From contig OZ244935.1 in the NCBI GenBank assembly GCA_965222005.1, positions 434,001 to 498,000 on the forward strand: 64,000 bases of DNA, written 5' to 3'. Positions 1 through 8,944 of the stretch are shown here, piece by piece. This DNA is from CBDCTM01 sp965222005. GTDB lineage: Bacteria > Bacteroidota > Bacteroidia > Chitinophagales > Saprospiraceae. The position numbers and the translations under genes were made by a program. Below the pieces are notes generated by a model. It was not told the DNA's origin. It ran no database searches and saw only the letters and a program-made list of their open reading frames with translations. Every line of letters begins with the position of its first letter. The stretch's first letter is position 1.

Positions 1-64
1 CACCTAACTCGTTTACCACATAGACCTTGGTCATGTCGATAGAAATTGAAACTGCTTTCGCCAT
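1..64 (-). CDS. 5' fragment of an unidentified gene running off the left edge
   Basis: An ATG on the minus strand at 64-62 opens a frame that stays open to the window edge (21 codons, beginning MAKAVSISID). An internal Met at codon 11 (MTKVYVVNE) could be an alternative start. The fragment is too short to assign a family. It diverges from the DUF6427 gene at 375, so the 65-374 gap would hold both promoters. Confidence 0.4.
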   Translation of the reverse strand, partial: MAKAVSISIDMTKVYVVNELG

Positions 65-374
65 AATATAAGTGTTTGTTTTGATTAAAAATCAAACCTG
101 TGGGCTTGTCGAAAATCGTTTGGGTAGAGGTTAAATGTTATGACTTTTTTTGCAAAACAGCAAACCGCCAATTGCTCAAAAGTAAAACATCCAAACCGAA
201 CCGGACAGCTATATGTATTTGGTTATCAATTAGTTACAAAGAAACTCCATCAAACATCCAAGACCGTTTAGATTTTTACATGTAGGCGAATTATTGAACC
301 GAATTATCGTCATCAAGTAATTTTTCGCTAAATTTGGTCGCTTCTTTAATTGCGCGACATAATTATTTCCTGCT
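65..374. other. Intergenic region between divergent genes
   Basis: This stretch of about 310 bases has no credible gene; short frames in it are interrupted and lack family features. An exact match to the Bacteroidota -7 element (TAnnTTTG) lies at 329-336 in the plus orientation, but I see no TTG at the right distance upstream. It could drive the gene starting at 375. Confidence 0.4.
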
Positions 375-1367
375 TTGCTAAGTATATTCCGCACCAACCA
401 GTTTGTTGCCAACATACTATTGATTTTTTATGTGCTGCTACTACGTGGTGCGGCCTTTATATTGCCCCCGCAGCTTGCAGCAAATACTCCTGGCAGCATC
501 TTGTCAGAGGTGCTGTTCAAATACGTCAGCCCGCAAAGTTCGGGAGGCTTGATTTTGGCTATGCTTTTGGTTTTTTTTCAAGCTATTCTGATCAATCTAT
601 GTGTTTCCCGCTATCGAATGGCCAAGGAACTGTCGCTTTTTCCCGGCTTGTTTTACATCCTTATTGCAAGCGCCATCCCCGAGTTTTTATACCTTTCTCC
701 CCCACTCCTGGCCAACACCTTTTACATACTGGCACTCTTTGAAATTTTTGGTATTTATAAAAAACACAATTGTGCCAGCCAAATTTTTAACACAGGTTTT
801 TGGATAGCGCTGGGAAGTTTGTTTTATTTTTCATACATCACCTTTATAATAATGGCTTTGATCGCCCTGGCCACCCTCCGGGCTTTCAAGATCAAGGAAG
901 CAGTAATGCTGCTCATCGGATTTAGCGTACCGATGATCCTGACAATCGTTTATTCTTTTTTGACCGATCAGCTACCTCACCTGGGCGAGGCGCTTTTGGG
1001 AAACAGGCTGGAGGAAGGGGATGGCTCTTTGATAAGCCCATCTTCTGTCGAGCAGTATATCAAACTGAGCTTTTTTGCGCTGCTCACCATAATCGCCCTC
1101 TTTAATTTCAATCGCTATCAATTCAAAAAAAACATACACGTCCAGAAAAACATATCCCTGCTGTACTGGTGCCTCTTGTTGAGTGCCATTACCCTGCTGG
1201 TACAATCCCATGCCCAATTTGACCATTTATTGGTGCTGGCTGTACCACTTGGCATCTTCCTTTCCTTCAATTTTCTCCGCCTGCAGCCTGCACTTGCCGA
1301 AGCCCTTCACCTGATCTTGCTGGCAGCCATATTGCTGTTACAATTCCGGCCTTTGCTGGGTTTTTGA
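375..1367 (+). CDS. DUF6427 family multi-pass membrane protein
   Basis: This 330-residue protein is hydrophobic almost throughout, with about eight to nine predicted membrane segments and short polar loops. The N-terminus (FRTNQ followed by a hydrophobic helix and LLRG) resembles DUF6427, a Bacteroidota-specific inner-membrane family of unknown function. The start is a TTG: an in-frame stop at 360-362 leaves no ATG or GTG between it and the conserved N-terminus, and a -7-like element at 329-336 fits a short leader. purQ follows after 73 bp on the same strand, but a separate TAnnTTTG element lies in that gap, so co-transcription is uncertain. The family call rests on recognition of the N-terminal pattern and topology. 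Confidence 0.75.
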   Translation: MLSIFRTNQFVANILLIFYVLLLRGAAFILPPQLAANTPGSILSEVLFKYVSPQSSGGLILAMLLVFFQAILINLCVSRYRMAKELSLFPGLFYILIASAIPEFLYLSPPLLANTFYILALFEIFGIYKKHNCASQIFNTGFWIALGSLFYFSYITFIIMALIALATLRAFKIKEAVMLLIGFSVPMILTIVYSFLTDQLPHLGEALLGNRLEEGDGSLISPSSVEQYIKLSFFALLTIIALFNFNRYQFKKNIHVQKNISLLYWCLLLSAITLLVQSHAQFDHLLVLAVPLGIFLSFNFLRLQPALAEALHLILLAAILLLQFRPLLGF

Positions 1368-1440
1368 CACCCAATTGCTTACCTTTGCTCCCTTCTTTTA
1401 TACACGCTTTCAGACAACTTCCTAATAAATCAGCGTATCT

Positions 1441-2157
1441 ATGAAATTTGGCGTAGTCGTTTTTCCGGGTTCCAATTGTGATGATGATATGCGTCACGTA
1501 CTGGAGACTGTCATGCAACAGCAGGTCGAAATGCTTTGGCATAAAGAACGCTCCCTCAATGGCTTTGGCTCCAGTGATTGTATTGTGCTGCCCGGTGGTT
1601 TTTCCTATGGCGATTATCTGCGCTCGGGAGCCATTGCTCGTTTTTCGCCTATTATGCAGGCCGTTATCGAATTTGCCCGACAGGGTGGCTACGTTTGGGG
1701 GATTTGCAATGGTTTTCAGATCCTTTGTGAGGCGGGCCTGCTACCAGGTGCCTTACTGCGCAACCATGTCCAGCGCTTTGTTTGCAAAAACATCCACCTC
1801 CAGACCCAGCAATATCAAACTGCTATCACCTCCAATATACCTTCTGGGAGGATACTCAAAATACCAATTGCACATGCAGAAGGTCGCTATTATGCCGATG
1901 AGCAAACGCTCCAACAACTGCTTGACAACGAACAGATTCTTTTTACATACTGCAATGCAGAAGGGCAAATCAGTGACACAGCCAATCCTAATGGCGCTGT
2001 GATGAACATTGCCGGTATCTGCAACCGCCAGCGCAATGTATTCGGGATGATGCCCCACCCGGAAAGGGCTGCTGAACCTCAGCTCGGTAATACCGATGGC
2101 CGGTTTCTATTTGAATCATTGATTGCCAGTACGGCTGTACCCACGCAAATTGGCTAG
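1441..2157 (+). CDS. purQ: Phosphoribosylformylglycinamidine synthase subunit PurQ (glutamine amidotransferase)
   Basis: PurQ releases ammonia from glutamine for PurL, which converts FGAR to FGAM in the fourth step of purine synthesis in the cytoplasm. The 238-residue protein is a class I glutamine amidotransferase: the N-terminus KFGVVVFPGSNCDDD is typical of PurQ, the nucleophile is Cys89 in WGICNGFQ, and the His/Glu pair is H206/E208 in PHPERAAEP. The length is usual for the stand-alone subunit. PurL and PurS are not in this window, so the complex is encoded elsewhere. An exact TAnnTTTG element at 1380-1387, overlapping the end of the upstream gene region, may be its promoter; no well-spaced -33 TTG was found. 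Confidence 0.95.
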   Translation: MKFGVVVFPGSNCDDDMRHVLETVMQQQVEMLWHKERSLNGFGSSDCIVLPGGFSYGDYLRSGAIARFSPIMQAVIEFARQGGYVWGICNGFQILCEAGLLPGALLRNHVQRFVCKNIHLQTQQYQTAITSNIPSGRILKIPIAHAEGRYYADEQTLQQLLDNEQILFTYCNAEGQISDTANPNGAVMNIAGICNRQRNVFGMMPHPERAAEPQLGNTDGRFLFESLIASTAVPTQIG

Positions 2158-2288
2158 TTTACTCCGATATTAAGTCGATAATGTCAGGATATGGACGATT
2201 GGAGCATCGCATATTGCAATATCTGCCGGAATCCGTTGTTTATAGCAATATGTGGCCCGGTTTAGAACGGTATTTGCAGTACCTCTGA

Positions 2289-2319
2289 TTGCTTATACAA
2301 GCCATATTCTATATTTTTG
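2289..2319 (+). promoter_or_regulatory. Bacteroidota-type promoter for the dsbD-like gene
   Basis: TTG at 2289-2291, a 20-base spacer and TATTTTTG at 2312-2319 match the TTG-N19/20-TAnnTTTG consensus of the Bacteroidota primary sigma factor. Transcription would begin near 2326, which rules out an upstream in-frame ATG at 2289 and supports translation from 2352. Confidence 0.65.
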
Positions 2320-2351
2320 CAAAACTTTTATTTGATCAAAATATCATTGAT

Positions 2352-5066
2352 ATGAGAACATGGTGTGCTTTACTTTTGGTATGTATGCTGGCTGGCAACG
2401 CTACTCTTGCACAGGTACTCGATCCGGTGGACTGGAGCACCGAATTCAAAAAGCAAAGCGATTCGGAGTACAACCTGATTTTTAAAGCTACTATTCAAAA
2501 GGGTTGGTCCATTTATTCTCAATACCTCGAAAGCGATGATGGCCCGGTACGTACTTCCTTTGTGTTCGATCAGGGCAATCATTTTGAGCTGGTCGGAAAA
2601 AATGAGGAATCCGGCAATCGCAAGGAAGGCTTTGACAAGCTTTTTGAGATGAATGTCATCAAGTTTTCCAAAAAAGCCCAATTTACCCAACGCATCAAGG
2701 TGTCGGATTTCAGTAAGCCCATCACCGGCTATTTCGAGTTTATGACCTGCGATGAAACCCGCTGCCTGCCTCCCGAACAGATAGACTTCGATTTCTCCAT
2801 CCCCGCTCCAGCCACCGATAGCGAAGACACCGGGGCGCTAGAAAAAAAACCATCTCCTGCCCCTCAAACACCTGCCGAACCTACAAAAAAAACGGATACC
2901 CCATTGCACGAAAAGGTAGCCACTACTGACCCGCCAAAGCCGGAAAGCCCTTCTGCCGAACCAGGCACTTCCGAAGCCATTCCGGCTGATAAGCTGGCGG
3001 ATCAGACCGACCAACAAGCCACAGCCCCGCCACAAAATGCAGCGCCAGATGGCATTCTGGACCCTGTGAGCTGGCATTATCAAATCAAAAAAATAGATGA
3101 TCGCACCTTTGATATGCTTTATACCGCCAAGATCGACGATGGCTGGTACATCTATTCACAACAGCTTGAAAGCGATGACGGCCCCATTCCCACCGCTTTT
3201 TATTTCGACGAAGACGAGGCTTTCCAGTACATTGGAAAGACCCTGGAAGAGGGGCCAAAGCGCGTGAAAGAATATGATCGCAATTTTGAAATGGAGCTCG
3301 TCAAATATAAAAAGGAAGCTACCTTCACCCAGCGTGTGCAAGTAAGCGATCCTTCAAAGCCCTTCAAGGGCGAGCTGGAGTATATGACCTGCGAAGCCAC
3401 CCGCTGCCTACCTCCTGTATTGGTACCTTTCACTGCCGATCTTACCAATTTGACCACCATAATCGGCGATGAAGCAGAAGAGCCGGTGGCCCTTAACAAT
3501 GGGGCTGCTGTGGACCCGGGAAGTTTGCTAAAGATAGATGGCAACGTAATTGACCAAGCCATCCCTACTATTCAGGCTTCTTATAAAAATCCCGTTGGCG
3601 ATTGTGGCAAAGAAGATATTGCGGAGGGCCAGAGCCTGATCTGGACCTTTGTGCTGGGCTTTTTGGGCGGATTGATCGCCCTGCTTACTCCTTGCGTATT
3701 TCCGATGATTCCCCTTACGGTAAGCTTCTTTACCAAGGGCAGCAAAACGCGTAGCGAAGGCATCCGCAACGGCATCACCTACGGAATTTCAATTATTGTA
3801 ATTTATGTGGCCATTGGCTTGCTGATCACGGCATTTTTTGGTGCTACGGCGCTCAATGAGCTTTCCACTAACTGGGTCGCCAACACCCTGTTTTTTGTCA
3901 TTTTTGTGGCTTTTGCTTTTTCATTTTTTGGTTTCTACGAACTTACCTTGCCCAGCTCCTGGAGTACCAAGAGTGATGCCATGGCAGACCGGGGGGGCTT
4001 GCTGGGCACATTTTTTATGGCTTTTACGTTGGCCATCGTATCATTTAGCTGTACCGGCCCAATCATTGGCAGCGCCATCGTGCAATCGGCTACATCGGCA
4101 GTCGGGCCATTTATTGTGATGCTGGGCTTTTCCACTGCGCTGGCTTTGCCGTTCGGCTTGTTTGCTGCCTTTCCAGCTATGCTCAACACCTTGCCCAGCT
4201 CTGGTAGCTGGATGAACTCCGTGAAGGTGGTTTTAGGTTTTTTAGAACTGGCGCTTGCACTCAAATTCCTTTCGGTAGCAGATATGACCATGCATTGGGG
4301 CATCTTGGGTTATGAGTTGTTTATGGGACTTTGGGTGTTGATTTTCGGAGCGATGACGCTCTACCTGTTTGGTTACATTCGCTTTCCGCATGATAGCCCT
4401 TTGAAAAAATTGAGCCCAACGCGCATTGGTTTTGCAGTAGCCTCACTGGCCATTACTATTTATCTGGCAACCGGCTTTATGATGAACGAGAAGACAAAGG
4501 TGTATGACTCGCTCAGCCTGATGAGTGGCCTGGCACCTCCCGCACATTACAACTACCTGTTGCCCGTCTCCCGGCCAAATGCTGACATCAAAACGCGATA
4601 CACTTCCTTTACCAAATGTGCCAACAACCTCGATTGTTTTAAGGATTATTACGAAGGGCTTGCCTATGCAAAAGAGGTCAATAAGCCGATACTGCTCGAC
4701 TTTACCGGCTACGGTTGTGTCAATTGCCGCAAAACGGAAGAGCATATTTGGATAGAAGACCAGGTGTGGAATAAGATTGCTGAAGATTTTGTGCTCATCT
4801 CGCTCTATGTCGATGATCGGGCAGCTCTTGAACAGATGCTTGTATCCAAAGCTACCAATAAAAAACTGCGCAATATTGGTAATAAATGGGCCGATTTCCA
4901 GATCGTCAACTTCAACCAGAATTCACAACCCTTGTATGTGATGATGTCTCCTGAGCAAAAGGTGTTGGCCAAACCTCGCGGGTATAAAGACGGTGTGGAG
5001 GAATATGCCGAGTTTTTGGAATGCGGCCTGGCAACCTTCAAGAATGCCAAAATTGGAATGAAGTAA
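2352..5066 (+). CDS. DsbD-family thiol:disulfide interchange protein with two N-terminal sensor domains
   Basis: The protein likely carries electrons from cytoplasmic thioredoxin across the inner membrane to periplasmic disulfide or cytochrome c maturation partners. From the ATG at 2352 (904 residues) it has a signal peptide (about 1-20), a DsbD-alpha-like domain (about 22-152, with CDETRC), a Pro/Glu/Ala-rich linker (about 155-233), a second DsbD-alpha-like domain (about 235-365, with CEATRC), a DsbD/CcdA membrane domain (about 425-712, with Cys in TPCVFPM and SFSCTGP), and a C-terminal thioredoxin domain (about 765-904, with CVNC at about 788-791). Classical DsbD has one N-terminal domain, so the tandem copy is unusual. 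A promoter at 2289-2319 decides the start. An upstream in-frame ATG would put extra residues before an otherwise ideal signal peptide. Confidence 0.9.
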   Translation: MRTWCALLLVCMLAGNATLAQVLDPVDWSTEFKKQSDSEYNLIFKATIQKGWSIYSQYLESDDGPVRTSFVFDQGNHFELVGKNEESGNRKEGFDKLFEMNVIKFSKKAQFTQRIKVSDFSKPITGYFEFMTCDETRCLPPEQIDFDFSIPAPATDSEDTGALEKKPSPAPQTPAEPTKKTDTPLHEKVATTDPPKPESPSAEPGTSEAIPADKLADQTDQQATAPPQNAAPDGILDPVSWHYQIKKIDDRTFDMLYTAKIDDGWYIYSQQLESDDGPIPTAFYFDEDEAFQYIGKTLEEGPKRVKEYDRNFEMELVKYKKEATFTQRVQVSDPSKPFKGELEYMTCEATRCLPPVLVPFTADLTNLTTIIGDEAEEPVALNNGAAVDPGSLLKIDGNVIDQAIPTIQASYKNPVGDCGKEDIAEGQSLIWTFVLGFLGGLIALLTPCVFPMIPLTVSFFTKGSKTRSEGIRNGITYGISIIVIYVAIGLLITAFFGATALNELSTNWVANTLFFVIFVAFAFSFFGFYELTLPSSWSTKSDAMADRGGLLGTFFMAFTLAIVSFSCTGPIIGSAIVQSATSAVGPFIVMLGFSTALALPFGLFAAFPAMLNTLPSSGSWMNSVKVVLGFLELALALKFLSVADMTMHWGILGYELFMGLWVLIFGAMTLYLFGYIRFPHDSPLKKLSPTRIGFAVASLAITIYLATGFMMNEKTKVYDSLSLMSGLAPPAHYNYLLPVSRPNADIKTRYTSFTKCANNLDCFKDYYEGLAYAKEVNKPILLDFTGYGCVNCRKTEEHIWIEDQVWNKIAEDFVLISLYVDDRAALEQMLVSKATNKKLRNIGNKWADFQIVNFNQNSQPLYVMMSPEQKVLAKPRGYKDGVEEYAEFLECGLATFKNAKIGMK

Positions 5067-5091
5067 TTGCTGCTATTCAGGCATTTTTAAC

Positions 5092-6012
5092 CTATTTCGG
5101 CACTTTCACCTGGTAGGTTTTTCCGCTTTTGTTAGTGAGCTTGTAAGACACTAGCCAGGGGTTATACACCTTGAGCATCCGGTAGCTGATGCCATATTTC
5201 TGGGCAAAATCGCCCCAGTTGGCTATTGGCTGGTCCACTTTCACCAAATAATATTTGTTTAGTGGTGAGTATTTCTCAGCCTCTTCGATGTAAAAGCCAA
5301 AACGAGCTGGCTCTTTCATGATTTCTTTGATGGCTACCATCCGAAATACATAGCGGGACGTTTCCTGGTTTAGATTGAGGTCGTAATAGGATTGGGTGCG
5401 TTGGTTGGCGATTTCGCGGCTAAGTGCCGAGGGGCCCATATTGTAGGCAGCGGCGGCCAGCGTCCAGGAACCGAAACGCTCCTTATAGTGCTTGAGAAAG
5501 CGGCAGGCGGCACGGGTTGATTTTTCCAGGTGATAGCGCTCATCCACCTCTCCGTTGATCTCCAAATTGTAGTCACGGCCAGTGCCCTTCATAAATTGCC
5601 ACACCCCTTTGGCACCAGCCGGAGAAACGGCATTGCTCAGATCGCTCTCCGCTACGGCCAGGTATTTGATATCCTCAGGGAGTCCTTCTTCTTTCAATAT
5701 TTTTTCGATGATCGGAAAATACCGATATGCCTTTTTCAGGTTCAGCATAGTATTGGAATGCCAGTAAGCATTGCGTAGCAGTTCTCTGTCGAGCCGTTCC
5801 CGCACATCAAAGCTGGCTAAGGGAAGAGCCTCGCCGGCAAAATCGAAGTTTTGATCCAGCTGCACAGGCTTGATGATCTGCGGCAGTTTGGGGTCATTGC
5901 CAGTCATTGGCAGGCTTTGGGCAGGCTGCTCGTTGCCTTCGGTGTAAGAGCTAAACACCGCAAAAGTGAAGAATGCTGCCATCAACAAGGTATAAACAGA
6001 TACAGGTTTCAT
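5092..6012 (-). CDS. Lytic transglycosylase (SLT domain) with C-terminal LysM-like segment
   Basis: This is a predicted exported peptidoglycan lytic transglycosylase of the MltD/SLT type, cleaving the glycan backbone to give 1,6-anhydro-muramyl ends. The 306-residue protein has an N-terminal hydrophobic signal (about 1-20). Its SLT catalytic domain (about 105-225) has the probable catalytic Glu in AVAESDLSNAVSPAGAKG and the family signatures GVWQFM and AAYNMGP. A C-terminal segment (about 255-306) resembles one LysM-type repeat, with the pattern YGISYRMLKVYNPWL. It is the last of three minus-strand genes after scpB and the DUF2480 gene. A 153-bp gap before it could hold its own promoter. The membrane or periplasmic location is inferred from the signal. 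Confidence 0.88.
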   Translation of the reverse strand: MKPVSVYTLLMAAFFTFAVFSSYTEGNEQPAQSLPMTGNDPKLPQIIKPVQLDQNFDFAGEALPLASFDVRERLDRELLRNAYWHSNTMLNLKKAYRYFPIIEKILKEEGLPEDIKYLAVAESDLSNAVSPAGAKGVWQFMKGTGRDYNLEINGEVDERYHLEKSTRAACRFLKHYKERFGSWTLAAAAYNMGPSALSREIANQRTQSYYDLNLNQETSRYVFRMVAIKEIMKEPARFGFYIEEAEKYSPLNKYYLVKVDQPIANWGDFAQKYGISYRMLKVYNPWLVSYKLTNKSGKTYQVKVPK

Positions 6013-6165
6013 ATCAAAGGATTTTGTAGCAACTGGTTAAAAGTTCATGCCTCGCCAGTTACTAGCTATAAAATATATGCCATATCACCAGGCTGCGCAG
6101 ACAGCGCTGCATTATTTTTTTTGTAATACTTTGAAAGCGACCGGGGTGTGGGTATATGCTTGTCG

Positions 6166-6705
6166 TTATTTCTTTCGTTGGCTGAGATTCCGGGGTTTTT
6201 TAAATATGGGTACTGTTGAGCAGGGCTCTCCGTACATGATGCTTTGCGCAAAGGGTCTCAGTTTTCGGGTTAGCTCCATATAAGCTGAGGCCGGCACAGG
6301 CTTATTATTACAGCCCTTAATCACAATGCGCTTTTCGGCAAATTGCTCCGTATCCAGCTTTTCCAAAGCTTTATAAAAAGCGTATTGATAGAAAGCATCT
6401 ACATTCCCCTGAAAAACAGAGAGTGCATGGGGTTCGGCATTGGCAGTAATCAGCATGTACGCCCACACCGGCACGATGGCATCAGTAGAACAATACACGG
6501 CCAAATGTTTGCCACTGTACGCTGTCCAGTCATAAGCCTTTAGCGCGGCCCGAAACTCCTTTTCTTTCAGGATCAGTCCTTTATAAAGATAGTCCTTTAT
6601 GTCGAAAGCTACTACTTGTTCGGCAGGAAAATAGTCTTCCAGATTGATCGTAATTAAGCCACTATTGGCTACTCGATTGACTAAAGATTTATTTGTAGCA
6701 TCCAT
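6166..6705 (-). CDS. DUF2480 family protein
   Basis: This is a 179-residue soluble protein with no signal peptide or membrane helix. The beginning (NRVANSGLITINLEDY) and the blocks FDIKDYLYKGLILKEKEFR and STDAIVPVWAYML are characteristic of DUF2480, a conserved Bacteroidota family with no established function. A late segment, VIKGCNNKPVPASAYMELT, carries a conserved Cys. It lies 50 bp downstream of scpB on the same strand and so may be co-transcribed with it. The C-terminal tail is basic (KKPRNLSQRKK). The family assignment is by recognition of conserved blocks, and no biochemical role can be read from the sequence. Confidence 0.8.
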   Translation of the reverse strand: MDATNKSLVNRVANSGLITINLEDYFPAEQVVAFDIKDYLYKGLILKEKEFRAALKAYDWTAYSGKHLAVYCSTDAIVPVWAYMLITANAEPHALSVFQGNVDAFYQYAFYKALEKLDTEQFAEKRIVIKGCNNKPVPASAYMELTRKLRPFAQSIMYGEPCSTVPIFKKPRNLSQRKK

Positions 6706-6755
6706 CTTGAGTTATTAACGCCTTGCTAATTGGGAAAGTTGCACGCCCCAAGGGC

Positions 6756-7388
6756 CTACTCCTCTTCACTGGGTAAGGCCGGGCTGCCGTTGGAAGCGCC
6801 ATTTTCTGCAATTTCAGCTACCTCTTCGATGGGGGCCATCTCGCCCACTTCGCTATCGGGCAGCTTGAAATCTTTGGGTTTGGGAAGATCCTCCAGACTT
6901 TTAAGGCCAAAATAATCCATAAATCTTTCAGAAGTACCGTACAGCAATGGGCGGCCAGGGCCCGGGCTGCGGCCGGTGATAGTGACCAGCTCTTTCTCCA
7001 ACAGCTTTTGAATAGAATAGTCGCAACCAACACCCCGGATCTTTTCGAGCTCCGACTTAGTGACGGGCTGCTTGTAAGCGATGATGGACAAGGTTTCAAG
7101 GGCTGTGCGCGATAGTCGTTTTTTGGTGGTTTGCCTAAGGTAGGTTGACACCGTGTTGTAATACGCCCCTTTGGTCAAAAATTGATAGCCTTCAGCAATC
7201 TCTACCAGCTCGAAAGCAAATTGCTGGTGCTCATAACGCGCTGCAATGGAGGTGATAGCCGCCAGAATGTCCGCTTCCTCCAAAGCCGTTTCAAAGGTTT
7301 CTTCCAGCGCATCTTTGATTTCGGCCAAAGGGATGGGCTCATCGGTAATGAAGATCAGACTTTCGATATGTTGAGCAAGATATTCCAC
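6756..7388 (-). CDS. scpB: Segregation and condensation protein B (ScpB)
   Basis: ScpB is the winged-helix partner of the kleisin ScpA in the SMC-ScpAB condensin complex that compacts and segregates the chromosome. The 210-residue protein has the family's N-terminal winged helix (YLAQHIESLIFITDEPIPLAEI), the conserved block LSRTALETLSIIAYKQPVTKSELEKIRGVGCDY, and the second winged helix with GRSPGPGRPLLYGTSERFMDYFGL. An acidic C-terminal tail (about 175-210) is common in this family. ScpA and SMC are not in the window. The DUF2480 gene follows 50 bp downstream on the same strand. Confidence 0.93.
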   Translation of the reverse strand: MEYLAQHIESLIFITDEPIPLAEIKDALEETFETALEEADILAAITSIAARYEHQQFAFELVEIAEGYQFLTKGAYYNTVSTYLRQTTKKRLSRTALETLSIIAYKQPVTKSELEKIRGVGCDYSIQKLLEKELVTITGRSPGPGRPLLYGTSERFMDYFGLKSLEDLPKPKDFKLPDSEVGEMAPIEEVAEIAENGASNGSPALPSEEE

Positions 7389-7529
7389 AAAGCAGATTTT
7401 GTTAGATTTGGCAAATTGAAGTGAGTAGTTCGATGCGGACGCAAATTTAACCTAAAGAGTTTGAATCTTGGGCTATTTTAGCAAAAATCATGGGGCGGCA
7501 TAAGTTTTTCAATACACTGCCGAAAATTT

Positions 7530-8423
7530 TTATTGGAGCAATTGGCATCGCTCTGCCATTTGCTTTTGGAAGGGCACATCACGAATCAGCCGTTTGTAGG
7601 TAAGCTCATTGTGCTGGGGATTATCGGTAGGGTTCACATTTTGAAAATACAGATCGGCATATCCTTCTACTCCTTTAAGGTCGAAAGCGACCTTGGCCAG
7701 GCATAGGGCGAAGGTTGAGTCTTGTTCCGGGTTGTGTTTTAGTTGTTTGGAAACGGCCCTTTGCTGGTAAGTAACGATTTGCTCATTCGTAGGTCGGCTA
7801 TAATCAATGGCATGTAGTTTGGGATTGTATGGAATGTAGCGCACTACAAATTCATCTCCCTTTTCAATGGGCATACCCGTTTTTGTTACTATTGGCCCGC
7901 TGTTTTCTACCGCCTGCTCCATAGTATAGGATTTCCCATCCACCAAAAAAATGTACGTCAAATAATCGCCTTGCTTTTGAGGAGCTACCAGTACCTGGGC
8001 TTTGGTTTCGAGGCCCCGGGCAGCCAATTCATCAGCCAGCGCAGCTTTGTCCTTCATATGGTTCCATTTCTTCAACCCCACGACAAAGCCGCCGACCAGC
8101 AAAATAAAGCCCATCAAAAGCAGGATGCTTTGAATCAATTGCTTTTTTTCAATGCGCTTTCGCTGCCGATTGAGGGGGGTATCGGCCTTTCGGTCGATCT
8201 CAAAGCCATACAAAAAGTCTTTGCCTTTGCGCTCGATAGAAATTTCGCAAAGCTGCTCATCAATGAAGAAAGAGTAGGATTTGTCCTCCAATACTTCAAA
8301 GTCGATGAGAATAATGTTCGAATTGCAATACACCAGCAAGTGGCCCGATTCGGCACCATGCATAATGCCTACATGATAGCGCTTGCCATTATCCGAAAGG
8401 TATGTCCAGTTGAATCGGTTCAA
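7530..8423 (-). CDS. Conserved hypothetical single-pass membrane protein
   Basis: I do not recognise the family. The 297-residue protein begins with about 90 soluble residues rich in beta-strand patterns (MNRFNWTYLSDNGKRYHVGIMHG...). A basic stretch (RQRKRIEKKQ) is followed by one strong membrane helix (about 96-115, SILLLMGFILLVGGFVVGL). The 180-residue C-terminal part loosely resembles DUF3592-type domains: it has a short strand with AQVLVAPQKQGDYLTYIFLVDGKSY and a later EFVVRYIPYNPKLHAID. By the positive-inside rule the basic residues before the helix suggest a cytoplasmic N-terminus and an external C-terminus. It stands 141 bp upstream of scpB on the same strand. The function is unknown. 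Confidence 0.6.
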   Translation of the reverse strand: MNRFNWTYLSDNGKRYHVGIMHGAESGHLLVYCNSNIILIDFEVLEDKSYSFFIDEQLCEISIERKGKDFLYGFEIDRKADTPLNRQRKRIEKKQLIQSILLLMGFILLVGGFVVGLKKWNHMKDKAALADELAARGLETKAQVLVAPQKQGDYLTYIFLVDGKSYTMEQAVENSGPIVTKTGMPIEKGDEFVVRYIPYNPKLHAIDYSRPTNEQIVTYQQRAVSKQLKHNPEQDSTFALCLAKVAFDLKGVEGYADLYFQNVNPTDNPQHNELTYKRLIRDVPFQKQMAERCQLLQ

Positions 8424-8605
8424 ATTGGTTGGTTTTAATCACATCGCCCCCATTCATAATACAAATACTGTACAAAAGAGACAGTTCCATACAATAAAAA
8501 CGGCAAATTCAATGAGCCGGATACATTTTTAACAAATTTGTTGAATGGCCCCTTCCAAAGCTGCAAACGGGGATAAGTCTTATATTTGTCAAAATCTAAT
8601 GTCTC

Positions 8606-8944
8606 ATGGATGCTAACGAAAAGGTTCAGCTAAAAGCCAAAATCACGGAGCAGATCGCCATGCTGCGTCGTGAAATCACCTCTCTGGAGGAGGCAACCCA
8701 GCCCATAAGCCCCGAAAATGCAATCGGCAGAGTGAGCCGGATGGATGCGATCAACAACAAGGGAGTGGCAGAAGCCGCGCTGCGATCTGCCAGGCGCAAA
8801 CTGAGCAAGCTGCGGGCAGCGAAGGAGAATATCGAAAAGGTGGGCTTTGGCATTTGCAGCTTGTGCAAACAGGCCATTCCGCAGGCGCGGCTCATGTATC
8901 TGCCAGAAAGTACACGTTGTGTGAGATGTGCCGACAGGAGATAA
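8606..8944 (+). CDS. DksA/TraR-type C4 zinc-finger protein
   Basis: The 112-residue protein has an N-terminal helical region likely to form a coiled coil (MDANEKVQLKAKITEQIAMLRREI...). A central segment with NAIGRVSRMDAINNKG follows, and then a C-terminal zinc finger of the form C-x2-C-x17-C-x2-C (CSLC ... CVRC). That is the DksA/TraR arrangement, which in characterised members binds the RNA polymerase secondary channel and tunes transcription in the stringent response. This one is shorter than E. coli DksA (151 residues) and lacks the usual DxxDxA coiled-coil tip, so an RNA polymerase role is not assured. A TATATTTG element at 8581-8588 suits a promoter but leaves a very short leader. Confidence 0.75.
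   Translation: MDANEKVQLKAKITEQIAMLRREITSLEEATQPISPENAIGRVSRMDAINNKGVAEAALRSARRKLSKLRAAKENIEKVGFGICSLCKQAIPQARLMYLPESTRCVRCADRR

Noticed and set aside
2181..2288. 35-codon plus-strand frame between purQ and the dsbD-like gene
   Set aside because: It ends one base before the -33 element of the dsbD-like promoter, has no family features, and could easily arise by chance.
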